Shown here piece after piece: positions 9,001 through 17,152 of a DNA stretch of 64,000 nucleotides. The DNA is taken from assembly GCF_038630985.1 (NCBI RefSeq), contig NZ_CP152049.1, forward strand, positions 810,001 to 874,000, read 5' to 3'. A program made the position numbers and the translations under genes. Within the stretch, counting starts at the first letter, position 1, and every line of letters starts with the position of its first letter. Origin of the DNA: Paenibacillus sp. FSL H8-0548. Lineage in GTDB: Bacteria > Bacillota > Bacilli > Paenibacillales > Paenibacillaceae. The notes under the pieces are model-generated. The model was not told the origin of the DNA, ran no database searches, and worked only from the letters and a program-made list of their open reading frames with translations.

Positions 9001-12000
9001 GCAAGAAGTATTGCTGTGATTCTGAATAACATCAAGGCGCAGCCAGGCAATACGCCTGCTGACGATCCGGGAGATATGGTGCAGTACATTGAAGCCCATG
9101 ACAATCTTCCCTTATATGATGTTATTGCGCAATCCATCAAGAAGGACCCGGCCATAGCGGCCAATGATCTCGAAATTCATAAGCGTGTTCGTCTGGGCAA
9201 CCTGATGATTCTAACCTCTCAAGGTACAGCCTTCCTGCATGCAGGGCAAGAATACGGCAGGACAAAGCAGTGGCTGGGAGTAGGAGTGCCAGAGCAGAAG
9301 TATCATGAGCTGAAGGACGAAGACGACAACTCATTCGGCTATTTCATCCATGATTCCTATGATTCTTCTGATGCGATCAACAAGTTCGATTGGCAGAGGG
9401 CAACAGATGCTGAGCAGTACCCTGTAAACCACATGACGAAGGAATACACCGCAGGTCTTATTGCGCTTAGGAAGCATACGGATGCGTTCCGATTAGGTGA
9501 TAAGGATTTGGTAGATTCCAACGTAACGCTCATTAATGCCGCAGAAATGAAAGCAAACGATCTGATTATCGGCTACAAAAACAAAGCAACTGACGGTACT
9601 GGCAACTATTATGTATTTGTTAATGCAGACAGCACGGTAAGGACGCTTACGTTATCTGAGGATTTAACAGCAGGTACAGTGCTTGTGGATAATGACGAGG
9701 CAGGAATTGAAGCGGTATCCGTTCAATCAGGCTTTGAGCTCTCTGCAAATGCAATTACACTTGATCCGTTGACAGCGGTAGTCATTAAGCTGGATTCAGC
9801 AGCTGCTGTGCTCACTGGGCTGGAGCTGGACAGCGCGAGCTATTCATTGCAGGTAGGGACTACGCATCAAACGGCTGTTTTTGCAAAATATAGCGACGGC
9901 AGCAAGCGGAGGGTAACTAATCAGGCTGTATACTCCTCCGATAAGCCTGCGGCAGCAGCTGTTGCGGCGAGCGGTCTTGTAACGGCAGCTGGAGCTGGAA
10001 AAGCGACGATCACGGCTACGTATAAAGGAATCTCCGCGAGTGCTGAGGTTACAATTACAACCGAATCGTTGAAGCGCTATGTGCAATTAAATTACATTCG
10101 GCCTGATAAAAATTATACGGACTGGAATCTGTGGATTTGGAATACCGGTGTGAAGAATGACCAGATCAACTTCGATAAAGTTGAAAATGGCGTTGCCACA
10201 GTCATGCTGGAAATATCTCCGGATACGATGAGTGTAGGCTTTGTGCTTCGCAAAGGGACGGACTGGAACACGGCGAAGCAGGATATTCCGGATGATCGCG
10301 TCATACCGATTGCAGCGGGAGCTGCTTTTACAAAGGTGAATATCATTAGTATGGTTAATCAGCCTAATATATTGCCAACGATTAGTGGGCCTGTTCTGAA
10401 GGATGGAGGCATTACCTTCCTGTATCGCGACGATACGCTATTCCGAAATGGGCATCTTAGCGATATATCAAGCGTTAAGGTAAAGGTTAACGGTACGGAG
10501 TATAACATGGCATATGATGCGGCGAAGGAGTGGTTTGCGTATACACTTGCTGATGTTGAGGGCGGCACGTATGAGTATACGTTCCTTGTGACGAAGCAGG
10601 ATGAAGCAGAAGTTGAAATGGCTGATCCTAAAAATACAACAGATGGAAAATCATCCATCACGTATCGGAAGCCGATCGTCACGATTGCGTCATCGGCTAG
10701 TCCAGCTGAGATTTCGTATAACGAGAGTGCGGTACTTACTATAACCGCAGCGGCGTCGGAAGAGGTAGCTTATACAGAAGGCTATATGGACTTAACCGCA
10801 TTGGGCGGACTAGCGAAGACTAGCTTTGACACTCGTCTACTCGCTCAAACGATTGCTGTGAAGGACACGGTAACGGCTGGCTTAAAGGAAATACCGATTA
10901 CGTTGATTGACGAATACGGCAACCGACATACGCATACAGGCTCGGTAACCGTGAAGGCAAGAACATTTGCGGGCGAGCTGGACTTTGATTGGGATGAGGC
11001 GCGCATTTACTTCGCATTGACGGATCGTTTTGCAGACGGCGATGCAACGAATAATGAAAATGTGGATAAGGACCATTTGGAGGCCTATCATGGCGGTGAT
11101 TTCCGGGGAATGATCGGCAAGCTGGATTATTTGCAAGAGCTCGGCATCAATACGCTTTGGATTACACCGATCATCGATAATATTGATTTTAACAAAGGTG
11201 TCGACTTTAACAGCAAGCAATACGGCTATCATGGCTATTGGGCGAAGGATTTCACGAAGCTCGATGAGCATCTTGGCGATATGGATACGTTTAAGGAGCT
11301 TATTAATAAAGCCCATGACAAGGGTATTAAAATTATGGTCGACGTTGTGCTTAACCATACGGGCTACGGCTTGAAGGAAGAGGATAGCCGCCCTGGCATT
11401 ACGGCGGAGGACAAAGCGCGCTTTGAGGGCATGCTGAGAACAAATGGCGTTCAAGCGAGCACGAATGCGCTCGAAGGGGAGCTGGAGCATTTGCCAGACC
11501 TCAAGACAGAGGAGCAGGCTGTTCGCGAGAAAATCATTGCATGGCAAACGGGTTGGCTGGAGAGTGCAAGAACAGAGCGTGGAGATACGATTGATTTCTT
11601 CCGCGTCGATACGATCAAGCATGTGGAGAGCACAACCTGGAAGGCGTTCAAAAATGCGCTAACCTCAATTGATCCCGGATTTAAGCTGATTGGCGAATAT
11701 TTTGGAGGGACGGTAGATGGCGATGGCGGCATGCTTCGCAGCGGCCAAATGGATAGTTTGCTCGATTTCAGCTTTAATGACCGGGCGAGAGACTTCGCTA
11801 ATGGTTCCATTGATGCCGTGGACGCTTACCTAGCTGATCGTGAGTTGAAGCTGGATAATACGACAACTATGGGGCAGTTCCTAAGCAGCCATGATGAGGA
11901 TGGCTTTCTCTCGCATTTTGTTGACGGGGACAAAGGAAAGCTGAAGATCGCAGCAGCACTTCAAATTACAGCAAAGGGCCAGCCTGTCATTTATTACGGC

Positions 12001-13686
12001 GAGGAGCTGGGTCGATCAGGGGCGAATGCACGCGACATGGGTGCGGGGCTGTTTAGTGAGAATCGCACGGATATGCCATGGGACCAGCTGGATGCAGAGC
12101 AAGCGCTGCATGATCATTACGAGAAGCTCCTCAATATTAGAGCGAAGTTCTCGAAGGTTTACGCCAAGGGCATGCGCACGAAGGTTGCAGGCTCGGATCA
12201 GTTAGGCTATCTAGCCTTTAACAAACAGTATAACGATGAAAACATCATAACGATTATTAATACTGCTGAGGCAAATCGCTCGGTTACGCTAGCTGTTCCA
12301 TTCCTGGCAGGTTCAGAAGCGAAAGACGAATACAGCGGCAAGCTTTATACGGTAACGGCGAATGGCGAGCTTACGGTTGATGTGCCGGGTAGAAACGAAG
12401 GCGGAACGGTTATTTTGAGCGAGGTTATATCTACTGTGCCAACGCCTACACCTACAACGCCGGAAGAAACGCCAACACCAACCACGGAGGTGACTCCGTC
12501 ACCAGAACCAACAGCGGTGACGACACCGTCACCAACCGCTGCATCTACTGTTCCGGTAAACACGCCGCAGCCAACAGATGCTCAGATTATTGAGGAGACT
12601 ACGCTGAAGAACGGTAAGGATGGCAAAGCAACTGTTCAGGTCTCTGCTGGAAAAAATGCAGTACTTCTACCGCTAAGTGCAGCGACTTTGCTGGGCAGCG
12701 ACGATTTGGAGCTGATGGTAAGCGGCGTTACGGTTATGCTGCCTCATGATTGGTTAGCATCGCTTCAAGCTGAGGTAGCTGCAAGCGAAGTAGAAGGCGG
12801 ACGGATCCTAGTTGAATTTAAACCGTTGAATGCAGAAGAAGCAAGTGCTTTGCTTGCGGGAGTGGAGACGGATCAAGTGAAAGCAAGGGCTGTTTCCGAG
12901 GTTTATCAGTTCCATGTGAGTATTCTCACCAAGGATGGCAAGGTCATTCCAATTACAATATTCGAAAAGCCAATCACTCTTACCTTCAAAATCAACGCAA
13001 ATGCGGACAAAAACAAGGCTGGCATTTATTTTGTAGGTGATGATGGCGAGCTTGAGTTTATCGGAGGGACGCTGGAGGGAGATTTCATCACAGCTGAGGT
13101 GAATCATTTCAGCAAATATGCTGTTCTTGAATATGAGCGATCATTTATTGACGTTAAGGCCAGCCACTGGGCTTCCGCAGCAATTCAGTTCTTAGCTGCA
13201 AAGCATATTGTAACTGGAATTAATGAGCAGCAATTTGCTCCACAAGCGAACGTAACTCGTGCTGAATTCACTGCTATGCTCGTGCGTGCACTGAGCATAA
13301 AAGCAGAAGGCACAGCGAGCTTTGCGGATGTTGGAGCGGGACAATGGTATTCAGCATATGTCGCGACAGCTAGCAAGCTTGGCATCGTAAATGGGCGCAG
13401 CGGCAATTCGTTTGCACCTAATGAAACGATTACTCGCGAAGAGATGGCGGTTATCGTTATGCGAGCTTATGAGGTGAAGAATAGCGCTGCGGGCGCTGCG
13501 TCGACAGCTCCAGAAGTGGCATTTGCTGATCGCAGGGAGATCAGCGAGTGGGCAGTACCATCTGTTGCAGCAGCAGCTGAGCTAGGGCTCGTTCAAGGCA
13601 GGGATGAGGGTGCATTTGTGCCGAAAGGCCAAATGACCCGTGCGGAGAGCGCTCAGGTTATTTATAATCTGCTAAGGAAAAAGTAA
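6049..13686 (+). CDS. Cell-wall-anchored amylopullulanase (GH13 pullulanase + GH13 alpha-amylase, SLH)
   Basis: 2545 residues, secreted. Order: signal peptide (1-34); two X25-type modules (about 36-138 and 149-245); two CBM41-like modules (254-356, 363-462); a linker domain (468-558); CBM48-like (568-675); pullulanase catalytic domain (695-1150) with the type I motif YNWGYDP (784-790), nucleophile D898, acid E927 and H1017-D1018; a Big2-like domain (1256-1335); a third CBM41-like module (1342-1440); two beta domains (1447-1640); a second GH13 domain (1643-2090) with DVVLNH at 1765, nucleophile D1854, acid E1883 and D1949; a Pro/Thr linker (2128-2181); a beta domain; three SLH domains (2365-2542). 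Both active sites look intact, so it should cut alpha-1,6 and alpha-1,4 bonds of starch and pullulan at the cell surface. GGGAGG lies 9 bases before the ATG. The known Bacillus amylopullulanases I recall have the amylase domain first; here the pullulanase comes first. Confidence 0.93.
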   Translation: MGFALKRKRMVSMLLIAAMIWSIVGVVRNQTSAAAPLEVVLVGDLQSALGHTGNWDPAAEATKMSSLGNGNYSLTGTIPAGIYQYKVAIGGNWDVSYGFSSYTNPSGEESAGNIKLTLTEETEITFYYNESTHKIADSTYYAPLAADKLPRIVGNLQTALGDSGNWQPESASAILEDNDFDHIYSITKDVPQGSYEYKLALGSNWDEAYPADNLTLVLPQTLPVTFQYDAGNHNVTASFTVPVDPNSDPIPEGHLRIHYHRTDGAYEQQGLWLWDQVAAPSANWPSGAAPFPAGKADDYGVYVDIPLADQAKKVGFLVVNRTDGSKDGGDKAVEIASPQMNEVWIEQGSDKVSYYEPVELPENTVRIHYVRADHNQSAYGLWLWDHVAAPSDGWPSGAAAFLPDHVDRYGGYVDIELQDDAQKIGFLVVNRTSGDKDGGDRTFNLLDRYDQLWIREGDNSVYVSPYWELPTGLVSAEILSESKLLLGFTMTDGLAADELKTAITITDKNDAAVAINQVTLNDDKKTAILTADFELENAPLRVTYQGKSVSSIAGWRMLDELFEYEGDDLGATYDSGDVLLKLWAPKASSVVANLYDKDDAAQLVGSRALTKGEKGVWSAAIKPADLSVGGVTDLKGYFYQYEVTNDGVTKPVLDPYAKSMAEFRVNTKGETGPDGDAVGKAAILDLSGTYPAADFDFAQIEGYEKREDAIIWEAHIRDFTSDLAIADELDARWGSYSAFKEKLDYIKSLGVTHIQLLPVMAWYYGDEAGMAARENEYSTIDNEYNWGYDPHSYFSPDGAYSENAADPELRVKELKDLINAIHDAGMGVVLDVVYTHMAKASSLNDIVPNYYAFQDASGNNIGGFGNNLATSHKMAEKLMVDSVKYWFDEYKIDGMRWDMMGDATYESVQHAYDSAVSINPSALFIGEGWRTFGGAASDSALTGKGADQDWMDKTDSVGVFSDEIRNELKSGFGSEGEPRFITGGARSIAVILNNIKAQPGNTPADDPGDMVQYIEAHDNLPLYDVIAQSIKKDPAIAANDLEIHKRVRLGNLMILTSQGTAFLHAGQEYGRTKQWLGVGVPEQKYHELKDEDDNSFGYFIHDSYDSSDAINKFDWQRATDAEQYPVNHMTKEYTAGLIALRKHTDAFRLGDKDLVDSNVTLINAAEMKANDLIIGYKNKATDGTGNYYVFVNADSTVRTLTLSEDLTAGTVLVDNDEAGIEAVSVQSGFELSANAITLDPLTAVVIKLDSAAAVLTGLELDSASYSLQVGTTHQTAVFAKYSDGSKRRVTNQAVYSSDKPAAAAVAASGLVTAAGAGKATITATYKGISASAEVTITTESLKRYVQLNYIRPDKNYTDWNLWIWNTGVKNDQINFDKVENGVATVMLEISPDTMSVGFVLRKGTDWNTAKQDIPDDRVIPIAAGAAFTKVNIISMVNQPNILPTISGPVLKDGGITFLYRDDTLFRNGHLSDISSVKVKVNGTEYNMAYDAAKEWFAYTLADVEGGTYEYTFLVTKQDEAEVEMADPKNTTDGKSSITYRKPIVTIASSASPAEISYNESAVLTITAAASEEVAYTEGYMDLTALGGLAKTSFDTRLLAQTIAVKDTVTAGLKEIPITLIDEYGNRHTHTGSVTVKARTFAGELDFDWDEARIYFALTDRFADGDATNNENVDKDHLEAYHGGDFRGMIGKLDYLQELGINTLWITPIIDNIDFNKGVDFNSKQYGYHGYWAKDFTKLDEHLGDMDTFKELINKAHDKGIKIMVDVVLNHTGYGLKEEDSRPGITAEDKARFEGMLRTNGVQASTNALEGELEHLPDLKTEEQAVREKIIAWQTGWLESARTERGDTIDFFRVDTIKHVESTTWKAFKNALTSIDPGFKLIGEYFGGTVDGDGGMLRSGQMDSLLDFSFNDRARDFANGSIDAVDAYLADRELKLDNTTTMGQFLSSHDEDGFLSHFVDGDKGKLKIAAALQITAKGQPVIYYGEELGRSGANARDMGAGLFSENRTDMPWDQLDAEQALHDHYEKLLNIRAKFSKVYAKGMRTKVAGSDQLGYLAFNKQYNDENIITIINTAEANRSVTLAVPFLAGSEAKDEYSGKLYTVTANGELTVDVPGRNEGGTVILSEVISTVPTPTPTTPEETPTPTTEVTPSPEPTAVTTPSPTAASTVPVNTPQPTDAQIIEETTLKNGKDGKATVQVSAGKNAVLLPLSAATLLGSDDLELMVSGVTVMLPHDWLASLQAEVAASEVEGGRILVEFKPLNAEEASALLAGVETDQVKARAVSEVYQFHVSILTKDGKVIPITIFEKPITLTFKINANADKNKAGIYFVGDDGELEFIGGTLEGDFITAEVNHFSKYAVLEYERSFIDVKASHWASAAIQFLAAKHIVTGINEQQFAPQANVTRAEFTAMLVRALSIKAEGTASFADVGAGQWYSAYVATASKLGIVNGRSGNSFAPNETITREEMAVIVMRAYEVKNSAAGAASTAPEVAFADRREISEWAVPSVAAAAELGLVQGRDEGAFVPKGQMTRAESAQVIYNLLRKK

Positions 13687-13698
13687 GGAATACATCGG

Positions 13699-13737
13699 GC
13701 CGCTATCCTGCGCAATTGCAGGATAGCGGCTATTTTT
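13699..13737 (+). terminator. Intrinsic terminator of amylopullulanase
   Basis: GCCGCTATCCTGC pairs perfectly with GCAGGATAGCGGC around a short loop, followed by TATTTTTAT. A near copy of this hairpin occurs at 39720. Confidence 0.85.
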
Positions 13738-13742
13738 ATCGA

Positions 13743-14621
13743 TTATTCCTTCCCATGGCGAATAAACAGCCAAACGCCGAACAGGATCAGAACGCCAGCC
13801 GCAAGCTGATAGGCCGTTAACGCTTCCTTTAGCAGCACCCAGGCAAGAAGGGAGGCGATGACGGGCTCGCCGAGCACCGACATGGATACAGCTGCCGCGC
13901 TCATATGTTTAAGCAGCCAATTAAACAAGTAATGGCCAAATAGCGTAGGAACGATTGCCAGCAGCAAGAAGATGCCCCATTCCTTCGAGCTGTAGCCAGT
14001 GAAGGAGTTGCCGCGAACGATATTATAGAAGGCCAGCGCGGTAGCGGCAAGCGCGAAAACCCAAAAGTTATAAACGAAGGCGCCCATATCCTTGCGCAGC
14101 TGCTTGCCAATCAGCATGTGAACGGCTACAGCAGCGGCGCCAAGAAAGGAAAGAATATCGCCAAGTAGTGCTTCTCTGGAGAGAGCGAGGTCGCCTGATC
14201 CGATGACGATGGAGCCGATCAGGGCGATGCCCATGCCCCACAGCATCATGCGATTCGCTTTGATGCGGAACAGCAAATAAGAGCCCAGCATAACCATAAC
14301 GGGCTCAAGCGTTAAGATGACGGTGGAGCTTGCGACCGTCGTTAGTCGCAAGGAAGCCATCCAGAGCAAAAAATGGAGCGCTAGCATTATGCCAGAGGCG
14401 GTTAACAGTCGCCACTGTCTAGCGCTGAGATGAAACATTTCTGCGCGGTACTTCCATACGAGTGGAAGCATAATGAGGTTGGTTAAATATAGACGATACA
14501 TAGCGATGACAGCTACGTCGGCATTCGACCAGCGAATGAAAATAGAAGAAAACGAGATAGCGATAATACCAATAATATAAAGCATTTCATAGGTGGAGAT
14601 TGACTTGGTGCTGCGGTCCAT
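13743..14621 (-). CDS. EamA/DMT-superfamily transporter
   Basis: 292 residues, almost wholly hydrophobic, with ten predicted membrane segments arranged as two EamA repeats (about 12-140 and 155-285). Typical features are 'SSIFIRWSNADVAVIAMYRL' early in the first repeat, 'LTLEPVMVMLGSYLLFR' at its end, and 'SVLGEPVIASLLAWVLLKEALTAYQLAAGVLILFGVWL' at the C-terminus. The family exports or exchanges small metabolites such as amino acids; the substrate cannot be told here. The ATG at 14621 has AGGAG 11 bases upstream. It is 112 bp downstream of the exonuclease gene on the same strand with a hairpin between, so probably has its own promoter. Confidence 0.85.
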   Translation of the reverse strand: MDRSTKSISTYEMLYIIGIIAISFSSIFIRWSNADVAVIAMYRLYLTNLIMLPLVWKYRAEMFHLSARQWRLLTASGIMLALHFLLWMASLRLTTVASSTVILTLEPVMVMLGSYLLFRIKANRMMLWGMGIALIGSIVIGSGDLALSREALLGDILSFLGAAAVAVHMLIGKQLRKDMGAFVYNFWVFALAATALAFYNIVRGNSFTGYSSKEWGIFLLLAIVPTLFGHYLFNWLLKHMSAAAVSMSVLGEPVIASLLAWVLLKEALTAYQLAAGVLILFGVWLFIRHGKE

Positions 14622-14647
14622 TGTTGTTGCTTCTCCTATACTTATAA

Positions 14648-14702
14648 ACCCCTGGCCCCATGAGCAGCTTAGGCGCTGGAAGGGTCAGGGGCTTATTTTT
14701 AT
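14648..14702 (-). terminator. Hairpin downstream of the exonuclease gene
   Basis: CCCCTGACCC and GGGCCAGGGG form the stem (minus strand), with TTTATAAG beyond it. The better T tract (TTATTTTTAT) is on the plus-strand side, so orientation is uncertain. Its position fits the end of the exonuclease transcript. Confidence 0.5.
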
Positions 14703-14733
14703 ATTTGTTAATGTCAGAAATGATTTGGCTTGC

Positions 14734-15510
14734 TTAGCCAGCTTGTCCAGCCGAAGGCTTCGCGGCCTTCTCCAGCTCGTTATCAAAATATTGCTGAAGC
14801 TCCGCAACCTTCCGCACGTCCTCGAAGGAGGCTTTGCCAGCGAGATAACGCTCAGCGAATACTTCCCACTGCGGAACGATTTTTTGCGCGGTCATGGATC
14901 TAATCGCATTTTTGACCATGCGTCGTTCCTTCGCATTCGTATACATGTCCTTAAACTGCTGCTTGAGGCTAAAATCCAGCTCATCAAAAATTTTGCGGAA
15001 CACCTCAGCCGTCATGCGCGCATCATCCAGCGCACGATGGGCTGTGCCCTCAGCCGTAATCTCGAGATCGATGAGCGCAGCCTCGACACTAACATCGTTC
15101 GTAACGTTCTTGTAGCGAATATAGCCCTTCAGCAGGTCGAAATAATCGGCAGCCATCCAGAAGCTGTCATCAAGCTTATGCATCCGCGTATCATAAACAA
15201 TACGTTTCAAGTCCTCGCCGCCCCAAGTGAACAGCAGGAAGGTGTCGCTTTTGCGAAGCCATGCCGTGAATTCACGAATGACCTTCGGGAAACGGCTTGC
15301 CACATCGATGTCTTCCTGTGGAATGCCGGTTTTTTTCTTAATAAAGCTGTTCAGCTTGGAGAAATAAATCGGTTTGATTAACGCGGAAAATTCATCCGTC
15401 TGCTCCAATGCGCTATTTAAACGAACCGCACCGATCTCAATAACCTCCATGGGCAATTCGCTTGCAAACTTACGTCCATTAAATTCAATATCCAATATAA
15501 TATAGTCCAA
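14734..15510 (-). CDS. DEDDh 3'-5' exonuclease (DnaQ/KapD-like)
   Basis: 258 residues. The DEDDh nuclease motifs are in order: 'YIILDIEFNG' (ExoI, D-x-E) at the N-terminus, 'TWGGEDLKRIVYD' (ExoII) mid-protein and 'AHRALDDARMTAEVF' (ExoIII, H-x4-D). The family removes nucleotides from 3' ends of DNA or RNA. The C-terminal 70 residues (from 'LKQQFKDMYTNAKERRMVKN') are charged and helical and may be a partner or nucleic-acid binding tail. An ATG at 15546 lies further upstream but has no ribosome site. TTG at 15510 is preceded by a perfect GGAGGT with 7-base spacing and directly starts the conserved strand, so TTG is chosen. Confidence 0.8.
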   Translation of the reverse strand: MDYIILDIEFNGRKFASELPMEVIEIGAVRLNSALEQTDEFSALIKPIYFSKLNSFIKKKTGIPQEDIDVASRFPKVIREFTAWLRKSDTFLLFTWGGEDLKRIVYDTRMHKLDDSFWMAADYFDLLKGYIRYKNVTNDVSVEAALIDLEITAEGTAHRALDDARMTAEVFRKIFDELDFSLKQQFKDMYTNAKERRMVKNAIRSMTAQKIVPQWEVFAERYLAGKASFEDVRKVAELQQYFDNELEKAAKPSAGQAG

Positions 15511-15604
15511 AATCTTAACCTCCGATAGATAGCCTGTGTTATCCATTCTATCAGAAAAAGTTATCCAGATGGAAACTACAATATGGTAGAAAGCCGCAGC
15601 AGGT

Positions 15605-16096
15605 TTATTTTTTTAGTTTAATGACATAAAAGACAATCGTTCCAAGCAAAATAACAAAAGCGATAGGGAGCTGCGATATGCTAAAAATAGAAGTCTCACC
15701 CTTAGCATCCTGAATGATCGCCCATTGCAGGAAACCAAATATCACGACCAGCTCAAGCTTGATCCAGCTGAGCAGCTCTAACGAGATTTTATACTGGTAG
15801 GGGGCATTTTGCTCGGTTATCGTAGTCATATAATTGAAATGATGTGGAATTTTGCGCAAAAGAGTAAGTCCGATGTACAGTACGAGCGAAATCATTAGCG
15901 GGAAAAATAGGAATGCTTTACTGCCCCAGCCATCGGCTTCGCCTCGGACGTTGAAATGGATCGCGATCGTTTCTGGCAGTGTACTCCAGTTCACGATTAA
16001 GTAGACGAAGGAGAAAGCCAAAAGGATAACGGATAAACCTTCATGCCAGCGCTCAAGAGAAGTTTTTGCTATCTTGATTTTAGGTAATTGGGTCAT
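15605..16096 (-). CDS. DUF1648 membrane protein
   Basis: 163 residues with four predicted membrane segments. The signature is 'SFVYLIVNWSTLPETIAIHFNVRGEADGWGSK', the DUF1648 motif (a hydrophobic helix, then LPxxIPxHFNxxGxxDxWGxK), followed by two membrane helices and a final one near the C-terminus ending KLKK. DUF1648 occurs in SdpI-type immunity proteins and in many small membrane proteins of unknown role. This protein lacks an attached SdpI C-terminal domain, so no immunity function is claimed. It is monocistronic; the pst terminator lies just upstream. Confidence 0.7.
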   Translation of the reverse strand: MTQLPKIKIAKTSLERWHEGLSVILLAFSFVYLIVNWSTLPETIAIHFNVRGEADGWGSKAFLFFPLMISLVLYIGLTLLRKIPHHFNYMTTITEQNAPYQYKISLELLSWIKLELVVIFGFLQWAIIQDAKGETSIFSISQLPIAFVILLGTIVFYVIKLKK

Positions 16097-16189
16097 TAAA
16101 TAAGCACCGCCGTTCTGTTGGTCATGTTCATCCTGTTAATTATAGCGCAATCCGTTTCCCAGCTGCACCTTTTTTTCATTTATTTTCCA

Positions 16190-16231
16190 CAAAAAAGCCT
16201 CCATCCGCTGCCGATAGGCGGGACTGGAGGC
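16190..16231 (-). terminator. Intrinsic terminator of the pst cluster
   Basis: On the minus strand GCCTCC...GGAGGC arms (GCCTCCAGTCCCGCC / GGCAGCGGATGGAGGC) are followed by TTTTTTGTGG. It starts 13 bases after the pstA stop and closes the cluster before any pstB. Confidence 0.8.
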
Positions 16232-16243
16232 GATGGTTGTATT

Positions 16244-17152
16244 CTACGACCGCTTTGTACGACGAGAATTCATCCATAACGGAATGCGGAATATTAAATT
16301 GATGAGCAAAACGACAAAAACGAGCACGGCAGCTGCTTTCTGGGCAATTTCCTGCGCATCGCCGACGATCGCCTCCGACTGCACATACCAGAGATGAACG
16401 GCGAGCGTGGCACCTGGTGAGAAGAGGCTGAAATCCCACATTTCACCGGATGTCGTTACGCCCGCAGTTAAAATAATAACGGCGCTCTCGCCAAATGCGC
16501 GGCCCGCGACAAGACAGATTCCTGTAATAATGCCATTTAGTGCAGCGGGAATGAGCGCACGCGTAATCGTTTGCAGGTGAGTGCCGCCCAGCGCAAAGGA
16601 CGCGCTCTTAAGCTCCTTCGGCACAGCGCGAATTGATTCCTCGGTTACACGAGTCAGAACAGGCAGATTTAGAAAGGCCAGACTGACCGCGCCGCCTAAA
16701 ATAGTTAACCCAATTTCAAAATATTCGACGAATAGCGCGATGCCAAACAAGCCGAAAATAATGGAAGGAACTGAGGCGAGTCCTTCTACGCAAATACGGA
16801 CGAAGCCAATCAGCTTATTATCAGGTGCAAACTCTGCTAAATAGATGCCTGCAGCCATGCCGAGCGGAATCGAAATGATCAAGGAAATGAATAAAATATA
16901 GAAGGAGTTCACCAGTGTTGGCCCAATGCCGCCGCCTTCATCAATTTCACTCGGCAAGCCGAATATAAAATTCCACGTCAGCTTCGGCATGCCATCCTGC
17001 AATATCAGATACAGCAGTCCAAATATGAAGGCAATGATAATAATGCCCAGTGACCAGACGATGCCTGTGAACAAACGATCTTTTACCAGATTGAGACCTC
17101 TTCTGCCGCTAAACGGATTGGGGAGGGGGCTTGTAGGTATGGCCTGCTTCAT
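16244..17152 (-). CDS. pstA: Phosphate ABC transporter permease PstA
   Basis: 302 residues with six predicted membrane segments. The binding-protein-dependent permease loop is 'EESIRAVPKELKSASFALGGTHLQTITRALIPAALNGIITG' (about 175-215, read in pieces) with the EAA-like Gly. 'GGIGPTLVNSFYILFISLIISIPLGMAAGIYLAEF' is the PstA family hallmark. Together with PstC it forms the membrane channel for inorganic phosphate delivered by PstS. The ATG at 17152 has AAAGGGGAT upstream and overlaps the pstC stop by 4 bases, so translation is coupled. It is the last gene of the cluster: a terminator follows at once and no pstB ATPase gene is present. Confidence 0.93.
   Translation of the reverse strand: MKQAIPTSPLPNPFSGRRGLNLVKDRLFTGIVWSLGIIIIAFIFGLLYLILQDGMPKLTWNFIFGLPSEIDEGGGIGPTLVNSFYILFISLIISIPLGMAAGIYLAEFAPDNKLIGFVRICVEGLASVPSIIFGLFGIALFVEYFEIGLTILGGAVSLAFLNLPVLTRVTEESIRAVPKELKSASFALGGTHLQTITRALIPAALNGIITGICLVAGRAFGESAVIILTAGVTTSGEMWDFSLFSPGATLAVHLWYVQSEAIVGDAQEIAQKAAAVLVFVVLLINLIFRIPLWMNSRRTKRS

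Noticed and set aside
12345..12563. Gly/Val-rich frame antisense to the Pro/Thr linker of the amylopullulanase
   Set aside because: A by-product of repetitive linker codons on the opposite strand.
14593..15381. 262-codon plus-strand frame across the exonuclease gene
   Set aside because: It is fully antisense to a gene with clear DEDDh motifs and shows no family pattern of its own.
15605..16096. SdpI-type toxin immunity protein
   Set aside because: Only the DUF1648 part is seen; the SdpI C-terminal domain and neighbouring toxin genes are absent.
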